Assembly (NCBI GenBank): GCA_020248915.1
Contig: JADCGP010000017.1
Location: 62,001 to 126,000, forward strand
DNA: 64,000 nucleotides
Origin: Rubrivivax sp.
Lineage (GTDB): Bacteria > Pseudomonadota > Gammaproteobacteria > Burkholderiales > Burkholderiaceae_C
Direction: 5' to 3'
In this document: positions 47,381 to 64,000 of the stretch, piece by piece
Position numbering within the stretch: position 1 is the first letter of the stretch
How the letters are laid out: the number at the start of each line of letters is the position of its first letter
Made by a program: the position numbers and the translations under genes
The notes under the pieces: generated by a model
Told to the model about the DNA's origin: nothing
The model's database searches: none
Seen by the model: the letters and a program-made list of their open reading frames with translations, nothing else

Positions 47381-48397
47381 TCAGGCGAGGCCACGCTGGC
47401 GCATACCGACGCGCTCGAAGAGCTCGAGCATGCGTACGGTGCGCTGGTAGAACGTGCGGCCGGGGAGTTCCTCGCTGGCGGCCGCATCGACAAGGAAACG
47501 GACCGCCGGCAGGGGCTCGACACCCCCACCGGCGGTCAAGGGATGACCGGGGGACACGATCCCGGCCGCCAGAGCCTGGGCCACGCGCGCGAACTGTCGC
47601 GCGCGTGGCACCACGGTACGGGTGTTCACCGAATCGAGACCGCGCGCCTGCAGCGTGCGGCCGATGTCGCCGTAGACCAGGCGCGCCGCCTGGATGCCCG
47701 GCCTGCAGTCGCGCGGCAGTGCGCCGACGCCACACTCGGCGCGGGCATACAGGCGCTCGCTCTCGTCGATCAGCCGCTGCACGACGGAGGCCAGAGCAGC
47801 GTCGAACCGCGGCTGCGCCAGCCAGGCGTCAGGGTCGATCCCGGCTTCGCGCAGCCACTGCGCCGGCAGGTACAGGCGCCCCATCCGGGCATCCTCGCCG
47901 ACGTCGCGCGCGATGTTGGTCAGCTGCATCGCCACGCCCAGCTCGCAGGCGCGCGCCAGCGCCACCCGCCCGCGGGTCTCCATCACCAGCGCCATCATCG
48001 CGCCCACCGTGCCGGCCACGCGAGCGCCGTACGCGTGCACGTCCTCCACCGTCTCGCAGCGGCGGCCGGCCACGTCCCAGGCGAAGCCCTCCAGCAGCGC
48101 GTCGGGCAGCGCGCGCGGGATCTCGTGGCGCTGCACGACACCGGCGAACGCGCGATCGGCCGGGTGGTCGGCCGGCCGGTCCGCGTAGACCGCGTCCAGG
48201 CGGGCGGTCAGGGTCTCGATAGCGCGCGCCGGCTCGGCGCTGCCGTCGATCGCGTCGTCGGCCACGCGGCAGAACGCGTACAGACCGGTGGCCGGTCCAC
48301 GCACGCGCGCCGGCAGCAGCAACGACGCGGTGAAGAAGGAACGCGAGCCGCCGCGCATCAACTGCCGGCAGGCGTCGCCGAGCGCTCGAGCGTTCAT
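47381..48397 (-). CDS. crtB: Phytoene synthase
   Basis: A 338-residue enzyme that joins two GGPP molecules to phytoene. The first aspartate-rich site is YAFCRVADDAID and the second NIARDVGEDARMGRLYLP; RGGSRSFFTASLLLP marks the N-terminus. Its ATG overlaps the TGA of crtI (ATGA), so the two are coupled. Confidence 0.96.
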   Translation of the reverse strand: MNARALGDACRQLMRGGSRSFFTASLLLPARVRGPATGLYAFCRVADDAIDGSAEPARAIETLTARLDAVYADRPADHPADRAFAGVVQRHEIPRALPDALLEGFAWDVAGRRCETVEDVHAYGARVAGTVGAMMALVMETRGRVALARACELGVAMQLTNIARDVGEDARMGRLYLPAQWLREAGIDPDAWLAQPRFDAALASVVQRLIDESERLYARAECGVGALPRDCRPGIQAARLVYGDIGRTLQARGLDSVNTRTVVPRARQFARVAQALAAGIVSPGHPLTAGGGVEPLPAVRFLVDAAASEELPGRTFYQRTVRMLELFERVGMRQRGLA

Positions 48398-49941
48398 CTG
48401 GCCTCCGGGGAAGGCGAGCCGGGCCCGGACCAGGCCTGGGCGGCGGCCGGCAGCGGCGGCAGGACGCTCTCCAGCGCCTTGGCCGACATCAGCACGCCGG
48501 GCACGCCCGCGCCGGGGTGCGTTCCGGCGCCCACGAGGTACAGACCGGGCAGGTCCTCGCTGCGGTTGTGCGGCCGGAACCAGGCGCTCTGCAGCAGACG
48601 CGGCTCGAGGCCGAACGCCGCGCCCTTGACCGAGCACAGCTGGTCGTGGAAGTGCTGCGGCGTGGTGACGTGCGACACCGTGATGGCCTGGCCAAGCCCG
48701 GGCATCACCGTCCGTTCCAGGCGCTGCTGGATCCGCTGCCGGAAGCCCTCGGCGCGCTGCGCCCAGTCGATGCCGCTGTCGAGGTGAGGCACGGGCGCGA
48801 GCGCGTAGAACGTGTCGCAGCCCGGTGGGGCCATCGCCGGGTCGGTGGCGGTCGGACGGTGCAGGTACAGGCTGAAGTCGTCGGCCAGGCGCTTGTGGTC
48901 GAAGATGTCGCCCAGCAGGCCCTCGTAGCGCGGCCCCAGGACCATCTGGTGGTGCGGCACGTCGTCGAACCGGCGCCGCGTCCCGAAGTACCAGACGAAC
49001 AGGCTCATCGAGTACTTCGCGCGCGCCAGTTTCCGGTCGGTCCAGACCCGGCGCGGGTGGTCGGCCAGCAGCTCGCGGTAGGTCCAGGCCGCGTCGGCAT
49101 TGCTAACTACGATGTCGGCGTCGATGCGCTCGCCGCCGGCCAGCTCGACGCCGGCCGCCCTGCCGCGCTCGACGACGATGCGCCGCACGTCGGCGTTGCA
49201 GCGCACCGGCACGCCCCGCTCGGCGAGCAGCCGAACCATGCCGCGCACCAGCGCACCGGTGCCGCCCATCGCCCAGTGCACGCCGAACTGGCGCTCGAGC
49301 GAGTGGATCAGTGCATAGGCGCTGGACACCGACTGGGGGTTGCCGCCGATCAGCAGCGGGTGGAAGCTGAACACCACGCGCAGGTGCGGCTCACGCAGGT
49401 GCTTGCACACCAGCTGCCAGATCGTGCGCCAGGCCCGCATCCGGACCAGGTTGGGCACCGCTGCCACCAGGTGGCCGACGTGGTCGAAGGCCTTGGCGCC
49501 GAGATCGGCGAAGCCTTCCTCGAACGCGATGTCGGCCTCGCGGATCAGGCGTTCGTAGCCCGGCAGGTCTTCCGGGCTGAAGCGAGCCACCTCGGCGCGC
49601 ATCCGCTCCGGGTCCCCGCTGTAGTCGAACCAGGTGCCGTCGTCGAACCGGATCCGGTAGTAGGGGTCGAGCGAGACGAGCGGGACATCGTCGGCCAGGC
49701 TGCGCCCGAACAGCCGCCACAGTTCCTCGAACAGGTGCGGCACGGTGATGATCGTCGGCCCGGCGTCGAAGCGGTGGCCGCCGATCTCGTGCACCCGCGC
49801 CCGGCCGCCGGGGCTGGGCAGCCGCTCGAGCACCTGCACGCGCCAGCCGCGCGCGCGCAGTCTCATCGCCGCGGCCAGGCCGCCGAAGCCGCTGCCGATG
49901 ACGACCGCGCTGCCGCCGGCGTGGGGGTCACGGGTGGACAT
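48394..49941 (-). CDS. crtI: Phytoene desaturase
   Basis: A 515-residue FAD enzyme that desaturates phytoene to neurosporene or lycopene. The FAD site is SAVVIGSGFGGLAAAMRLRARGW and the C-terminal signature is LYLVGAGTHPGAGVPGVL. The number of desaturation steps cannot be read from sequence. It lies 12 bases after puhE and overlaps crtB. Confidence 0.96.
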   Translation of the reverse strand: MSTRDPHAGGSAVVIGSGFGGLAAAMRLRARGWRVQVLERLPSPGGRARVHEIGGHRFDAGPTIITVPHLFEELWRLFGRSLADDVPLVSLDPYYRIRFDDGTWFDYSGDPERMRAEVARFSPEDLPGYERLIREADIAFEEGFADLGAKAFDHVGHLVAAVPNLVRMRAWRTIWQLVCKHLREPHLRVVFSFHPLLIGGNPQSVSSAYALIHSLERQFGVHWAMGGTGALVRGMVRLLAERGVPVRCNADVRRIVVERGRAAGVELAGGERIDADIVVSNADAAWTYRELLADHPRRVWTDRKLARAKYSMSLFVWYFGTRRRFDDVPHHQMVLGPRYEGLLGDIFDHKRLADDFSLYLHRPTATDPAMAPPGCDTFYALAPVPHLDSGIDWAQRAEGFRQRIQQRLERTVMPGLGQAITVSHVTTPQHFHDQLCSVKGAAFGLEPRLLQSAWFRPHNRSEDLPGLYLVGAGTHPGAGVPGVLMSAKALESVLPPLPAAAQAWSGPGSPSPEAR

Positions 49942-49953
49942 CGTGCATCCCCT

Positions 49954-50733
49954 TCAGCGCAGGGCCGCGGCTTCGCGGCGCAGCGCCCAGCGCCACAGCG
50001 CTGCCGGCTGCAGCGGCAGCACCATCATCAGGTGCTCCAGCAGCGCCAGTGCGAGCAACGACGCGACGAGCACCAGCGAGACGCGGGCCGCGCCGACGCC
50101 GCCCGACGGGTCGGCCGCCGCCAGCACGAGCAGCCAGGCCACCGCCGCGCCCCCCGCCACCAGCGACACCGGCATCAGCGCGTTGAAGCGCCGCCGCCCG
50201 AAGTAGCTGCCCAGGTACTCCAAGCGCGGCGGCAGGAACTCCAGCGCGAGGTTGCGCACGCCGAGGAACAGGTTCAGCTTGGCCGACACGCGCATCACCC
50301 ACAGCAGCGTGAACACCCAGGCCGCCACCGGGTTGGGGTCGTCGCCCAAGGCGATCCACAGCGCGGCCAGCGTGGCCAGCAGTGCGATCTCGTGCCACAG
50401 CAGCACCTGCACCGCCTCGCGCAGCCGGTGCCAGCCTCCGGCGCCGGGGGTGATAGCGGCCCGCCGCGGGCCCGTGATCCAGCCGCCGAGGAAGCTCAGC
50501 TCGTGCCAGCCCCACAGGGCCAGCGTGGCCGCAAACCCGGCATAGGCGGCCAGCGCGGTGTCCATGCGCGCGGTGCGCTCGATCGCGACCACCGCGAGCA
50601 GCGTGAGCGCCGTGGCGAGCGCGAAGGTCGGACCGCGGGCCGCACGCGGCCGGCGGTCGAGCACGATCACGACCCCGGTGCCCAGCCACCACAGCAGCGC
50701 GGCGGCCAGCGGCGGCAGCAGGTAGTCGATCAT
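49954..50733 (-). CDS. puhE: PuhE, photosynthetic complex assembly membrane protein
   Basis: A 259-residue membrane protein with about seven or eight helices (DUF3623), linked in Rhodobacter to reaction-centre assembly and bacteriochlorophyll flux. It begins MIDYLLPPLAAALLWWLGTG; WHEIALLATLAALWIA and FLGVRNLALEFLPPRLEYLG are typical. It follows acsF by 10 bases. Confidence 0.9.
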   Translation of the reverse strand: MIDYLLPPLAAALLWWLGTGVVIVLDRRPRAARGPTFALATALTLLAVVAIERTARMDTALAAYAGFAATLALWGWHELSFLGGWITGPRRAAITPGAGGWHRLREAVQVLLWHEIALLATLAALWIALGDDPNPVAAWVFTLLWVMRVSAKLNLFLGVRNLALEFLPPRLEYLGSYFGRRRFNALMPVSLVAGGAAVAWLLVLAAADPSGGVGAARVSLVLVASLLALALLEHLMMVLPLQPAALWRWALRREAAALR

Positions 50734-50743
50734 CGCGCTGCGC

Positions 50744-51826
50744 TCACCACGAGGGCGCGACGCGGATCTGGGCCGGCAGGTCGTGCCGCCGGACCGGGTG
50801 CAGGTAGAGCCGTACGAAGGTTGCGGCCCCGCGCAGCGCGGCACGCGCCTGCTGCCAGCGCCCGGCGAGCCCCCCACGCGCCGCGCCGGCATCGAACGCC
50901 ACGCGTGCCTGCACGAGGCGGTCGAGCCCGGCCCGGAAGGCCGGCGCGTCGGTGTCCAACGAGACCGGGAAGACCTGCTTGCTGATCTCGGTGGTGATGT
51001 CGAAGACGCGGTAGTCGAACTCGTCCGGCTCGAGCCCCATCGCCCGGTGCAGCGCCGGCCGGGTGTGGTCGCGCACGAACATCGTCGCGTACACGGCGAG
51101 CAGGAAGAAGCGCACCCACAGCAGGTTCGCGCCGCGCAGCAGCTCCGGGTGCGCGCGCATGATCAGCGCGAAGCTCTCGCCGTGGCGGAACTCGTCGTTG
51201 CACCAGCGCTCGAACCAGCGGAAGATGGGGTGGAAGCGGAGCTCGGGGTGCCGCTCGAGTTGGCGGTAGATCGTGATGTAGCGCGCGTAGCCGATCTTCT
51301 CGCTGAGGTAGGTGGCGTAGAAGATGTATTTCGGCTTGAAGTAGGTGTAGGCCTTCGACGCCTTCAGCGCCTGCAGGTCGACCGCCAGCCCGTAGTCCTT
51401 AAGGCTCTGGTTGATGAAGTTCGCGTGGCGTGACTCGTCGCGCGTCAGGTAGGTCATCAGCTGCTTGATGTCGGGGTTGTCGACCCGCTTGCGGATCTCG
51501 TTGTAGAGCACGCAGCCGGAGAACTCGCTGGTGATCGAGGTCACCAGGAAGTCGAGGAACTCCTTCCTCAGCTCGGGCGGCAGCTCCCGGATCTCGGCGG
51601 CGAAGCTGTCGTCGCGCTTGAAGTGGTCGTGGTTGTTGTCGCCCTCGTACTCGGCGAGCATCGCGTCCCACTCCGCACGCAGCGAGCCCACGTCGATGCG
51701 GTCCATCGCAGCGTAGTCGGTCGTGTAGAAGCGCGGCGAGATCAGGTTCTCGGTCTTCGCGCGCTCGAGCACCTGGGCGGAGTTGTCCAGGTCGCGCAGC
51801 GCGGGGGCGGGGGTCGTGGTGGTCAT
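50744..51826 (-). CDS. acsF: Aerobic Mg-protoporphyrin IX monomethyl ester cyclase
   Basis: A 360-residue di-iron oxygenase that forms ring E in the presence of O2. Two iron-binding segments are visible: [15 protein letters not shown] with [10 protein letters not shown], and [15 protein letters not shown]. Family length is normal. The anaerobic enzyme BchE is not in the window. Its ATG overlaps the stop of puhC. Confidence 0.96.
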   Translation of the reverse strand: MTTTTPAPALRDLDNSAQVLERAKTENLISPRFYTTDYAAMDRIDVGSLRAEWDAMLAEYEGDNNHDHFKRDDSFAAEIRELPPELRKEFLDFLVTSITSEFSGCVLYNEIRKRVDNPDIKQLMTYLTRDESRHANFINQSLKDYGLAVDLQALKASKAYTYFKPKYIFYATYLSEKIGYARYITIYRQLERHPELRFHPIFRWFERWCNDEFRHGESFALIMRAHPELLRGANLLWVRFFLLAVYATMFVRDHTRPALHRAMGLEPDEFDYRVFDITTEISKQVFPVSLDTDAPAFRAGLDRLVQARVAFDAGAARGGLAGRWQQARAALRGAATFVRLYLHPVRRHDLPAQIRVAPSW

Positions 51827-52314
51827 GGATTCGCCTTTGCTGTCGAAGGACGGGCGTCGCCGTGCGGGCCGGGCAGCCAGCGCAGGAAGACCGCGGCGTT
51901 GTCGGATCCGAAGGAGGCCAGCTCGATACGGCGGCCGGTGGCCGGATCGGTCAGCTGGAGCCGGCCGTCCTCGTGACGGCTGAGGACGAAGGGCAGCTCG
52001 GCGCCCACCCCGCGTGCGCGCCGCTCGCGCGCCAGGCCGCGCAGCACGCCACGCAGGAAGCCCTGCTCGCCGCGCATCTGCTGCAGCGCGCCGCCGCTGG
52101 CCGCATCGACGACGTCGATTCCCCCGTCGGGCAGGTCGACGAAGCGCAGCATCCTCTGCTCGACGACGGCGCCGGCCGGCTCGTGGATGTCCACCCCGGA
52201 CATCCGCACCCAGCCGACCGCCAGCACCGTGACCGCCAAGACCGCCGCCACGGCGAGCAGCGCCGCGCGCGGCAGCAGCGGCGCGGCCTGGTCCGGATGA
52301 ACTGCGGTGCCCAT
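51823..52314 (-). CDS. puhC: PuhC, photosynthetic complex assembly protein
   Basis: A 163-residue protein with one N-terminal membrane helix ([18 protein letters not shown]) and a periplasmic domain containing [21 protein letters not shown] and [18 protein letters not shown], typical of PuhC. It aids assembly of the reaction-centre/LH1 core. Coupled to acsF by an ATGA overlap and 12 bases after puhB. Confidence 0.9.
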   Translation of the reverse strand: MGTAVHPDQAAPLLPRAALLAVAAVLAVTVLAVGWVRMSGVDIHEPAGAVVEQRMLRFVDLPDGGIDVVDAASGGALQQMRGEQGFLRGVLRGLARERRARGVGAELPFVLSRHEDGRLQLTDPATGRRIELASFGSDNAAVFLRWLPGPHGDARPSTAKANP

Positions 52315-52326
52315 CGGTGGCGGGAG

Positions 52327-53031
52327 TCAGCGCGGCGCCAGCGCGGGCAGGTCGGGCGCGAGCGGTTGCGACCGGCCCGAGGACTCCGCGGCGGCCTGCG
52401 GCTGCGCAGACTGCTGGTTGGCGGCCGCCCAGGCCGACGACAGCAACCCGGCCACGCGTGCGGCGTCCGGAACGCAGCGCAGCATCGGCTCGGTGCGGGT
52501 GAGGCGCCACGGCCGCGCGTGAGGCCAAAGGTGCAGGTAGCCGATCCTGGTGTCGGGCCGGGTCGCCAGGGCGATGTCGCCGAGCCCGCGCGCGCCGCGG
52601 GGCTGACGCGCCAGGCTCGCGCCGTCGATGCAACGCAGCGGCAGGTTGTAGGTGACGGTCAGGACGATGCCGATCCGCATCACGACGCGCCGGTCGGTCA
52701 GCGTGTAGACGGCGTTGCGGGCCGTCATCCAGCCGGTCAGCGCAAGCAGGCCGATCGCGCTGGCCGCCAGCGTGGCGAAGCCGAGGCTGCCGCGCAGCGC
52801 ATCGACGAGCGTCGCGCCGTCGTGCACCCGCACCGCGAGCAGCCAGGCGAGCATCAGCGCGAAGTACAGCGCCACCCCGCGCAGGCGAAAGACCTGCCGC
52901 ATGACGCCGCCGGCATCGGGCTGGCCCTGCCACAGGATCCGCTCGCCGGGCGGCAGCCGCTCGGGCAGGCCGAACTGCGGCTCGTGCTCGTGCTCGGGGC
53001 CGCGGTGCGGCGCGCGACGGACCACCTTCAT
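52327..53031 (-). CDS. puhB: PuhB, reaction centre assembly protein
   Basis: A 234-residue membrane protein with about three helices and a PH-like domain. The N-terminal block [20 protein letters not shown] and [22 protein letters not shown] are typical. It promotes reaction centre assembly in Rhodobacter. The His/Glu-rich start follows puhA by 13 bases. The C-terminal 30 residues are a low-complexity Gln/Ala tail. Confidence 0.92.
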   Translation of the reverse strand: MKVVRRAPHRGPEHEHEPQFGLPERLPPGERILWQGQPDAGGVMRQVFRLRGVALYFALMLAWLLAVRVHDGATLVDALRGSLGFATLAASAIGLLALTGWMTARNAVYTLTDRRVVMRIGIVLTVTYNLPLRCIDGASLARQPRGARGLGDIALATRPDTRIGYLHLWPHARPWRLTRTEPMLRCVPDAARVAGLLSSAWAAANQQSAQPQAAAESSGRSQPLAPDLPALAPR

Positions 53032-53044
53032 CGCCCGTCCCTCC

Positions 53045-53809
53045 TCACACCAGCGGTTCGGCGCGCGCCGGGGTCGCGTACAGGGTGCCGGCACCGTAGT
53101 ACGCCGTGATCCGCTCCTCCTCGAGCAGCGTGACCGAGTCGGCGGACTTCGTGCCGGGGATGTCGGAGAACTGCGACGCCAGCAGCGCCCGCACGTCGAC
53201 ACGGTCGCGGGTGATGCGGGCAAACGTCACGGGCAGCAGCACGCGGCGCGTGCCGCCGCCGGCAGGCACCTCGACCTCGAGGTAGCGGAACATCATCTCG
53301 GTGTGGTCGAGCCACAGGTCGCGCACCGTGCCGGCAGGATCGCCCTCGGCGTCGTACACCGTCATGCCGCGCGGGTCGGGGTCCTTGTCGCTGACGCTGA
53401 AGTCGGTGAAGTACGACAGCGGCCGGATCGCGATGTCGCCGTGGAAGTCGGTGAGCGGCTTGTCGCTGCGCTCGTTCCAGACCCCGGGCCCGACCCCGGC
53501 CAGCAGCGGGTTGCCGACCGGCTCGATGGCGGTGCCCTCCGAGCCGTGCAGCCGGTCGGCATTGAGCGGCCGGGCCGGCGGCACGGGCCGCGGCGCCTGG
53601 ACCTCGGTGCCGTCGGCCAGCAGGTAGGTCTTGGGCTCGGGCATCGGCACCCAGCCTTCGGCACTGCGCCCGTCCCAGGTCTCGAGCGGATAGCCCTCGC
53701 GGCGGTTCTCGCGAACCAGCCAGACGCACAGCGAGAAGAAGAAGATCCAGAACGCGTACAGCACGAGCTGGGCCACGTCGACGTAGGAGGTGATGGCTCC
53801 GGTTCCCAT
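53045..53809 (-). CDS. puhA: Photosynthetic reaction centre H subunit
   Basis: A 254-residue subunit with one N-terminal helix (VAQLVLYAFWIFFFSLCVWLV) and a cytoplasmic PRC-barrel domain that guides protons to QB. GYPLETWDGRS and the PRC start PLSYFTDFSVSDKDPDPRGM fit the family. AGGAG precedes the ATG. It lies between lhaA and puhB as in other purple bacteria. Confidence 0.96.
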   Translation of the reverse strand: MGTGAITSYVDVAQLVLYAFWIFFFSLCVWLVRENRREGYPLETWDGRSAEGWVPMPEPKTYLLADGTEVQAPRPVPPARPLNADRLHGSEGTAIEPVGNPLLAGVGPGVWNERSDKPLTDFHGDIAIRPLSYFTDFSVSDKDPDPRGMTVYDAEGDPAGTVRDLWLDHTEMMFRYLEVEVPAGGGTRRVLLPVTFARITRDRVDVRALLASQFSDIPGTKSADSVTLLEEERITAYYGAGTLYATPARAEPLV

Positions 53810-53862
53810 GGTGGCTCCTTGGGTCAGGGTTGGCAGGAAACGAGTGGACCCGGCGGCGAGAC

Positions 53863-55314
53863 TCAGCCCGGCAGCTGCGCGATGCCGAAGCGTCCGGGGG
53901 CGGCCGTCACCGGCCGCGACGAGCGGCTGCGCACCAGCGGGCCGAGCACGACCAGTGCGCAGAACAACAGCAGGATCTCGAGGTGGTAGACGGCGCCGTA
54001 GCCGGCCAGCGGCGTGGCCAGGGCCTCGCCCAGCGCGCCGGCCGAGGCGAGCGCCGCGACGCCGTCGCGCAAGGCGCCGCCCAGCGCCACGGCCGCGCCG
54101 GACGCCAGCGCGACCACGCCGCCCCAGGCGCCCAGCACCATCCCGTGCAGGCCGCCGCTCTCGAGGCTCATGGCCGCGCTCAGCGTGCCCACGGCGAACA
54201 GCCCGCCGCCAAACCCGATCAGCAGCACCCCGACGCGGAAGACATCGGCCGACTCCAGCGGCCCGGCGAAGATCACGAGCGCGAAGGCCAGCAGTCCGAC
54301 CACTGCCCCGCCCCCGGCGACCCGCAGCGGATCGGCGCCGCGCGTCAGCAGGCGTGCCGCCAGCGCGAACGCGGCCAGCGCGCCGGCCGCGGTCAACCCG
54401 GTGAGCAGCGTGGTCTGGGCGACCGGCAACCCGAGGACCTCGGCGCCGTAGGGCTCGAGGATCACGTCCTGCATGCCGAAAGCCGCCGTGCCGACGCCGA
54501 CCGCGCACAGGAATCGGCCCGCACGCCCTTGGGCGCTGAACGCCGCCCAGCGCTGCGCGAAGCCGGTCCGCGCGGGCGCCTGGCGCGCCCGCTGACGGTC
54601 GCGCGGCTCCTGCTTCCACACCGCCACGACGTTGAGCACCAGCGTGGCCACCGCAGTGCCCTGCACGACCTGGACCAGGCGCGTGGCGCTGTAGTCCGTG
54701 AGGAGCCAGCCGAACAGCGCGCCGCAGCCGACCATGCCGACCAGAAGCATCACGTACATCAGCGCCACGACGCGCGGCCGCGTCTCCTCCGGCGCGAGGT
54801 CGGTGGCCAGCGCCAGACCGGCGGTCTGCACCGTCTGCGCGCCGGCACCGGCGAGGACGAAGGCCAGCGCAGCCGCGGCATGCCCCGCCCACAGCTGCAC
54901 CGCCGTGTCGCCGCCGAGCAGCACGATCGCGAAGGGCATGATCGCCAGCCCGGCGAATTGCAGCCCGCTGCCGAACCAGATGTAGGGCACGCGCCGCCAG
55001 CCGAGCGGGCTGCGGTGCTCGTCGCTGCGCAGCCCGATCAGCGCACGGAAGGGTGCCACCAGCAGGGGCAGCGCGATGAAGACCCCGACCAGCCAGGCGG
55101 CCACGCCGATCTCGACGATCATCACGCGGTTCAGCGTGCCCATCGTCAGAACCGCGACCATGCCCACGCTGACCTGGAACAGCGCCAGCCTCGCCAGCCG
55201 GCCGAGCGGCAGGTCGGGCGAGGCGGCATCGGCGAAGGGCAGCCAGCGCGTGCCGACGCGCGACCAGTCGATCCGACCGGAGCGCAGGATGCGGGCGAGC
55301 GTCGATCCGGCCAT
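53863..55314 (-). CDS. lhaA: LH1 assembly protein LhaA (BCH2/PucC family)
   Basis: A 483-residue 12-helix paralogue of PucC required for LH1 assembly. Motifs are WLPFADAASPDLPLGRLARLALF, GLRSDEHRSPLGWRRVPYIW and QDVILEPYGAEVLGLPVAQT. It is identified as LhaA rather than PucC by its place next to puhA. The start overlaps the stop of bchM by one base. Confidence 0.92.
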   Translation of the reverse strand: MAGSTLARILRSGRIDWSRVGTRWLPFADAASPDLPLGRLARLALFQVSVGMVAVLTMGTLNRVMIVEIGVAAWLVGVFIALPLLVAPFRALIGLRSDEHRSPLGWRRVPYIWFGSGLQFAGLAIMPFAIVLLGGDTAVQLWAGHAAAALAFVLAGAGAQTVQTAGLALATDLAPEETRPRVVALMYVMLLVGMVGCGALFGWLLTDYSATRLVQVVQGTAVATLVLNVVAVWKQEPRDRQRARQAPARTGFAQRWAAFSAQGRAGRFLCAVGVGTAAFGMQDVILEPYGAEVLGLPVAQTTLLTGLTAAGALAAFALAARLLTRGADPLRVAGGGAVVGLLAFALVIFAGPLESADVFRVGVLLIGFGGGLFAVGTLSAAMSLESGGLHGMVLGAWGGVVALASGAAVALGGALRDGVAALASAGALGEALATPLAGYGAVYHLEILLLFCALVVLGPLVRSRSSRPVTAAPGRFGIAQLPG

Positions 55315-56042
55315 CAGGCCCCCGCGACCCTCAGCTCGAAGGCCTGCGACGTGTAGAACCCGCTCTTGACGCGCTCGGTGCGGCCGCAGCACCAGCGCGC
55401 CAGGCCGTCGTCGGTGGCGAGCATCCGGCGCAGCGCACGCTCGGCAAGCGGCTCGATGGCGGGCGCCCGGTCGCCGCGCGGGAACACCCGGCCCACCGCG
55501 TGCATCGCCAGCAGCAGCGGGCTGGACGGCGCGAACGTGAAAACCATCGAGCCGCGCGTCCGCTCGGCCCAGCGCTGCAGCACGGCCACGGCGTCGTCGG
55601 CGCGATAGTGGATCAGCGAGTCCATCGCCACGACGTGGTCGAACTCGCCGAGCGCGGCATCGCTCATGTCGCCCGAGCGGAACTCGATGTGGCCGCCGGC
55701 GGCGAAGGTGTCCAGCCTCTGCGACACGCGCCGCAGCGCGATCTCGACCTGAGAGGGCGACAGGTCGATCGCGACGACGTCGGCGCCGCGCCGCGCCAGT
55801 TCCATCGAGAAGCTGCCGGTGCCGCAGCCGGCATCGAGCACGCGCGTGCCGTGCAGGTCGGCCGGCAGCCACGACAGCATCGTCTCGCGCATCCGGTCGC
55901 GGCCCGCGCGCACGGTCGCGCGGATCGAGCTGACCGGGGCGTCGCTGGTCAGCTGGTCCCAGGCGTTCAGCGCGGTGCGATCGAAGTAGGCCTCGATCTG
56001 GCTGCGTCGCTCGGAGTAGGTGTCATCGGGGCGGGTCTGCAT
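55314..56042 (-). CDS. bchM: Mg-protoporphyrin IX methyltransferase
   Basis: A 242-residue SAM methyltransferase that methylates the ring C propionate before cyclisation. The SAM site is VLDAGCGTGSFSMELARRGA and the family start is RSQIEAYFDRTALNAWDQL. It follows bchL after 91 bases, the largest gap in this arm, in which I see no clear promoter. Confidence 0.95.
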   Translation of the reverse strand: MQTRPDDTYSERRSQIEAYFDRTALNAWDQLTSDAPVSSIRATVRAGRDRMRETMLSWLPADLHGTRVLDAGCGTGSFSMELARRGADVVAIDLSPSQVEIALRRVSQRLDTFAAGGHIEFRSGDMSDAALGEFDHVVAMDSLIHYRADDAVAVLQRWAERTRGSMVFTFAPSSPLLLAMHAVGRVFPRGDRAPAIEPLAERALRRMLATDDGLARWCCGRTERVKSGFYTSQAFELRVAGA

Positions 56043-56133
56043 CGTGTCCTCGTCGGATGCTGCGTCGCATCTCGGGGTTCCTGTCGCGGTCTGTCCAGTG
56101 CAATCGGCCGGCAGCGTGTGCGTGCGACCGCCT

Positions 56134-64000
<7,867 letters not shown>

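Overview
The window is very GC-rich, gene-dense DNA from a purple phototrophic betaproteobacterium of the order Burkholderiales, most like Rubrivivax and its relatives. The signs are an intracellular PHA depolymerase, the isc cluster order, 6S RNA next to zapA, and above all a photosynthesis gene cluster with bchCXYZ-pufBALMC-crtADC, pucBA-pucC, and a convergent bchFNBHLM-lhaA-puhABC-acsF-puhE-crtIB arm. The species is an inference; no rRNA gene is present.

Bases 1-11016 (minus strand) are housekeeping: the 5' part of pnp, rpsO, tsaD, then an iscRSUA-hscBA-fdx iron-sulfur operon with a GNAT gene inserted after a terminator, a low-molecular-weight phosphatase and uvrB. Upstream of iscR lies a good match to an IscR operator.

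Bases 11131-21040 are mostly plus-strand genes: an aromatic-type aminotransferase, PHA depolymerase, an RnfB/RsxB-type ferredoxin, nth, a coiled-coil protein plus zapA, 6S RNA, an EVE protein, a TSUP permease, a trpD2/ybiB gene, rpsU, a YqeY protein and a TIGR01244 protein. A PAS/degenerate-GGDEF gene sits on the minus strand. At 21081-24086 (minus) come a peptide-type ABC substrate-binding protein and an HD-GYP phosphodiesterase.

From 24306 to the right edge nearly everything is photosynthesis. The plus arm reads DUF3422 protein, bchIDO, crtE, crtF, bchCXYZ, pufB, an unassigned 74-aa membrane protein, pufA, pufL, pufM, pufC, crtA, crtD, crtC, then pucB, pucA, pucC and a 37-aa membrane peptide. 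The minus arm, read from the right edge, is bchF (cut), N, B, H, L, M, lhaA, puhA, puhB, puhC, acsF, puhE, crtI, crtB and a 118-aa membrane protein. Together these encode Mg chelatase, methyltransferase, aerobic cyclase, both dark-operative reductases, the spheroidene/spirilloxanthin-type carotenoid steps, the LH1-reaction centre core and LH2. bchP, bchG and the regulator genes are not in the window.

Four sites of the form TGTN12ACA (the PpsR/CrtJ pattern) lie in front of photosynthesis transcription units (DUF3422-bchIDO, crtE, bchC, pucB), which suggests one shared redox/light regulon. The most unusual items are the 74-aa gene between pufB and pufA, a PufC cytochrome with an OmpA-like C-terminal domain, a crtC reading frame with no usable start codon, and the DUF3422 gene that heads the bchIDO unit.
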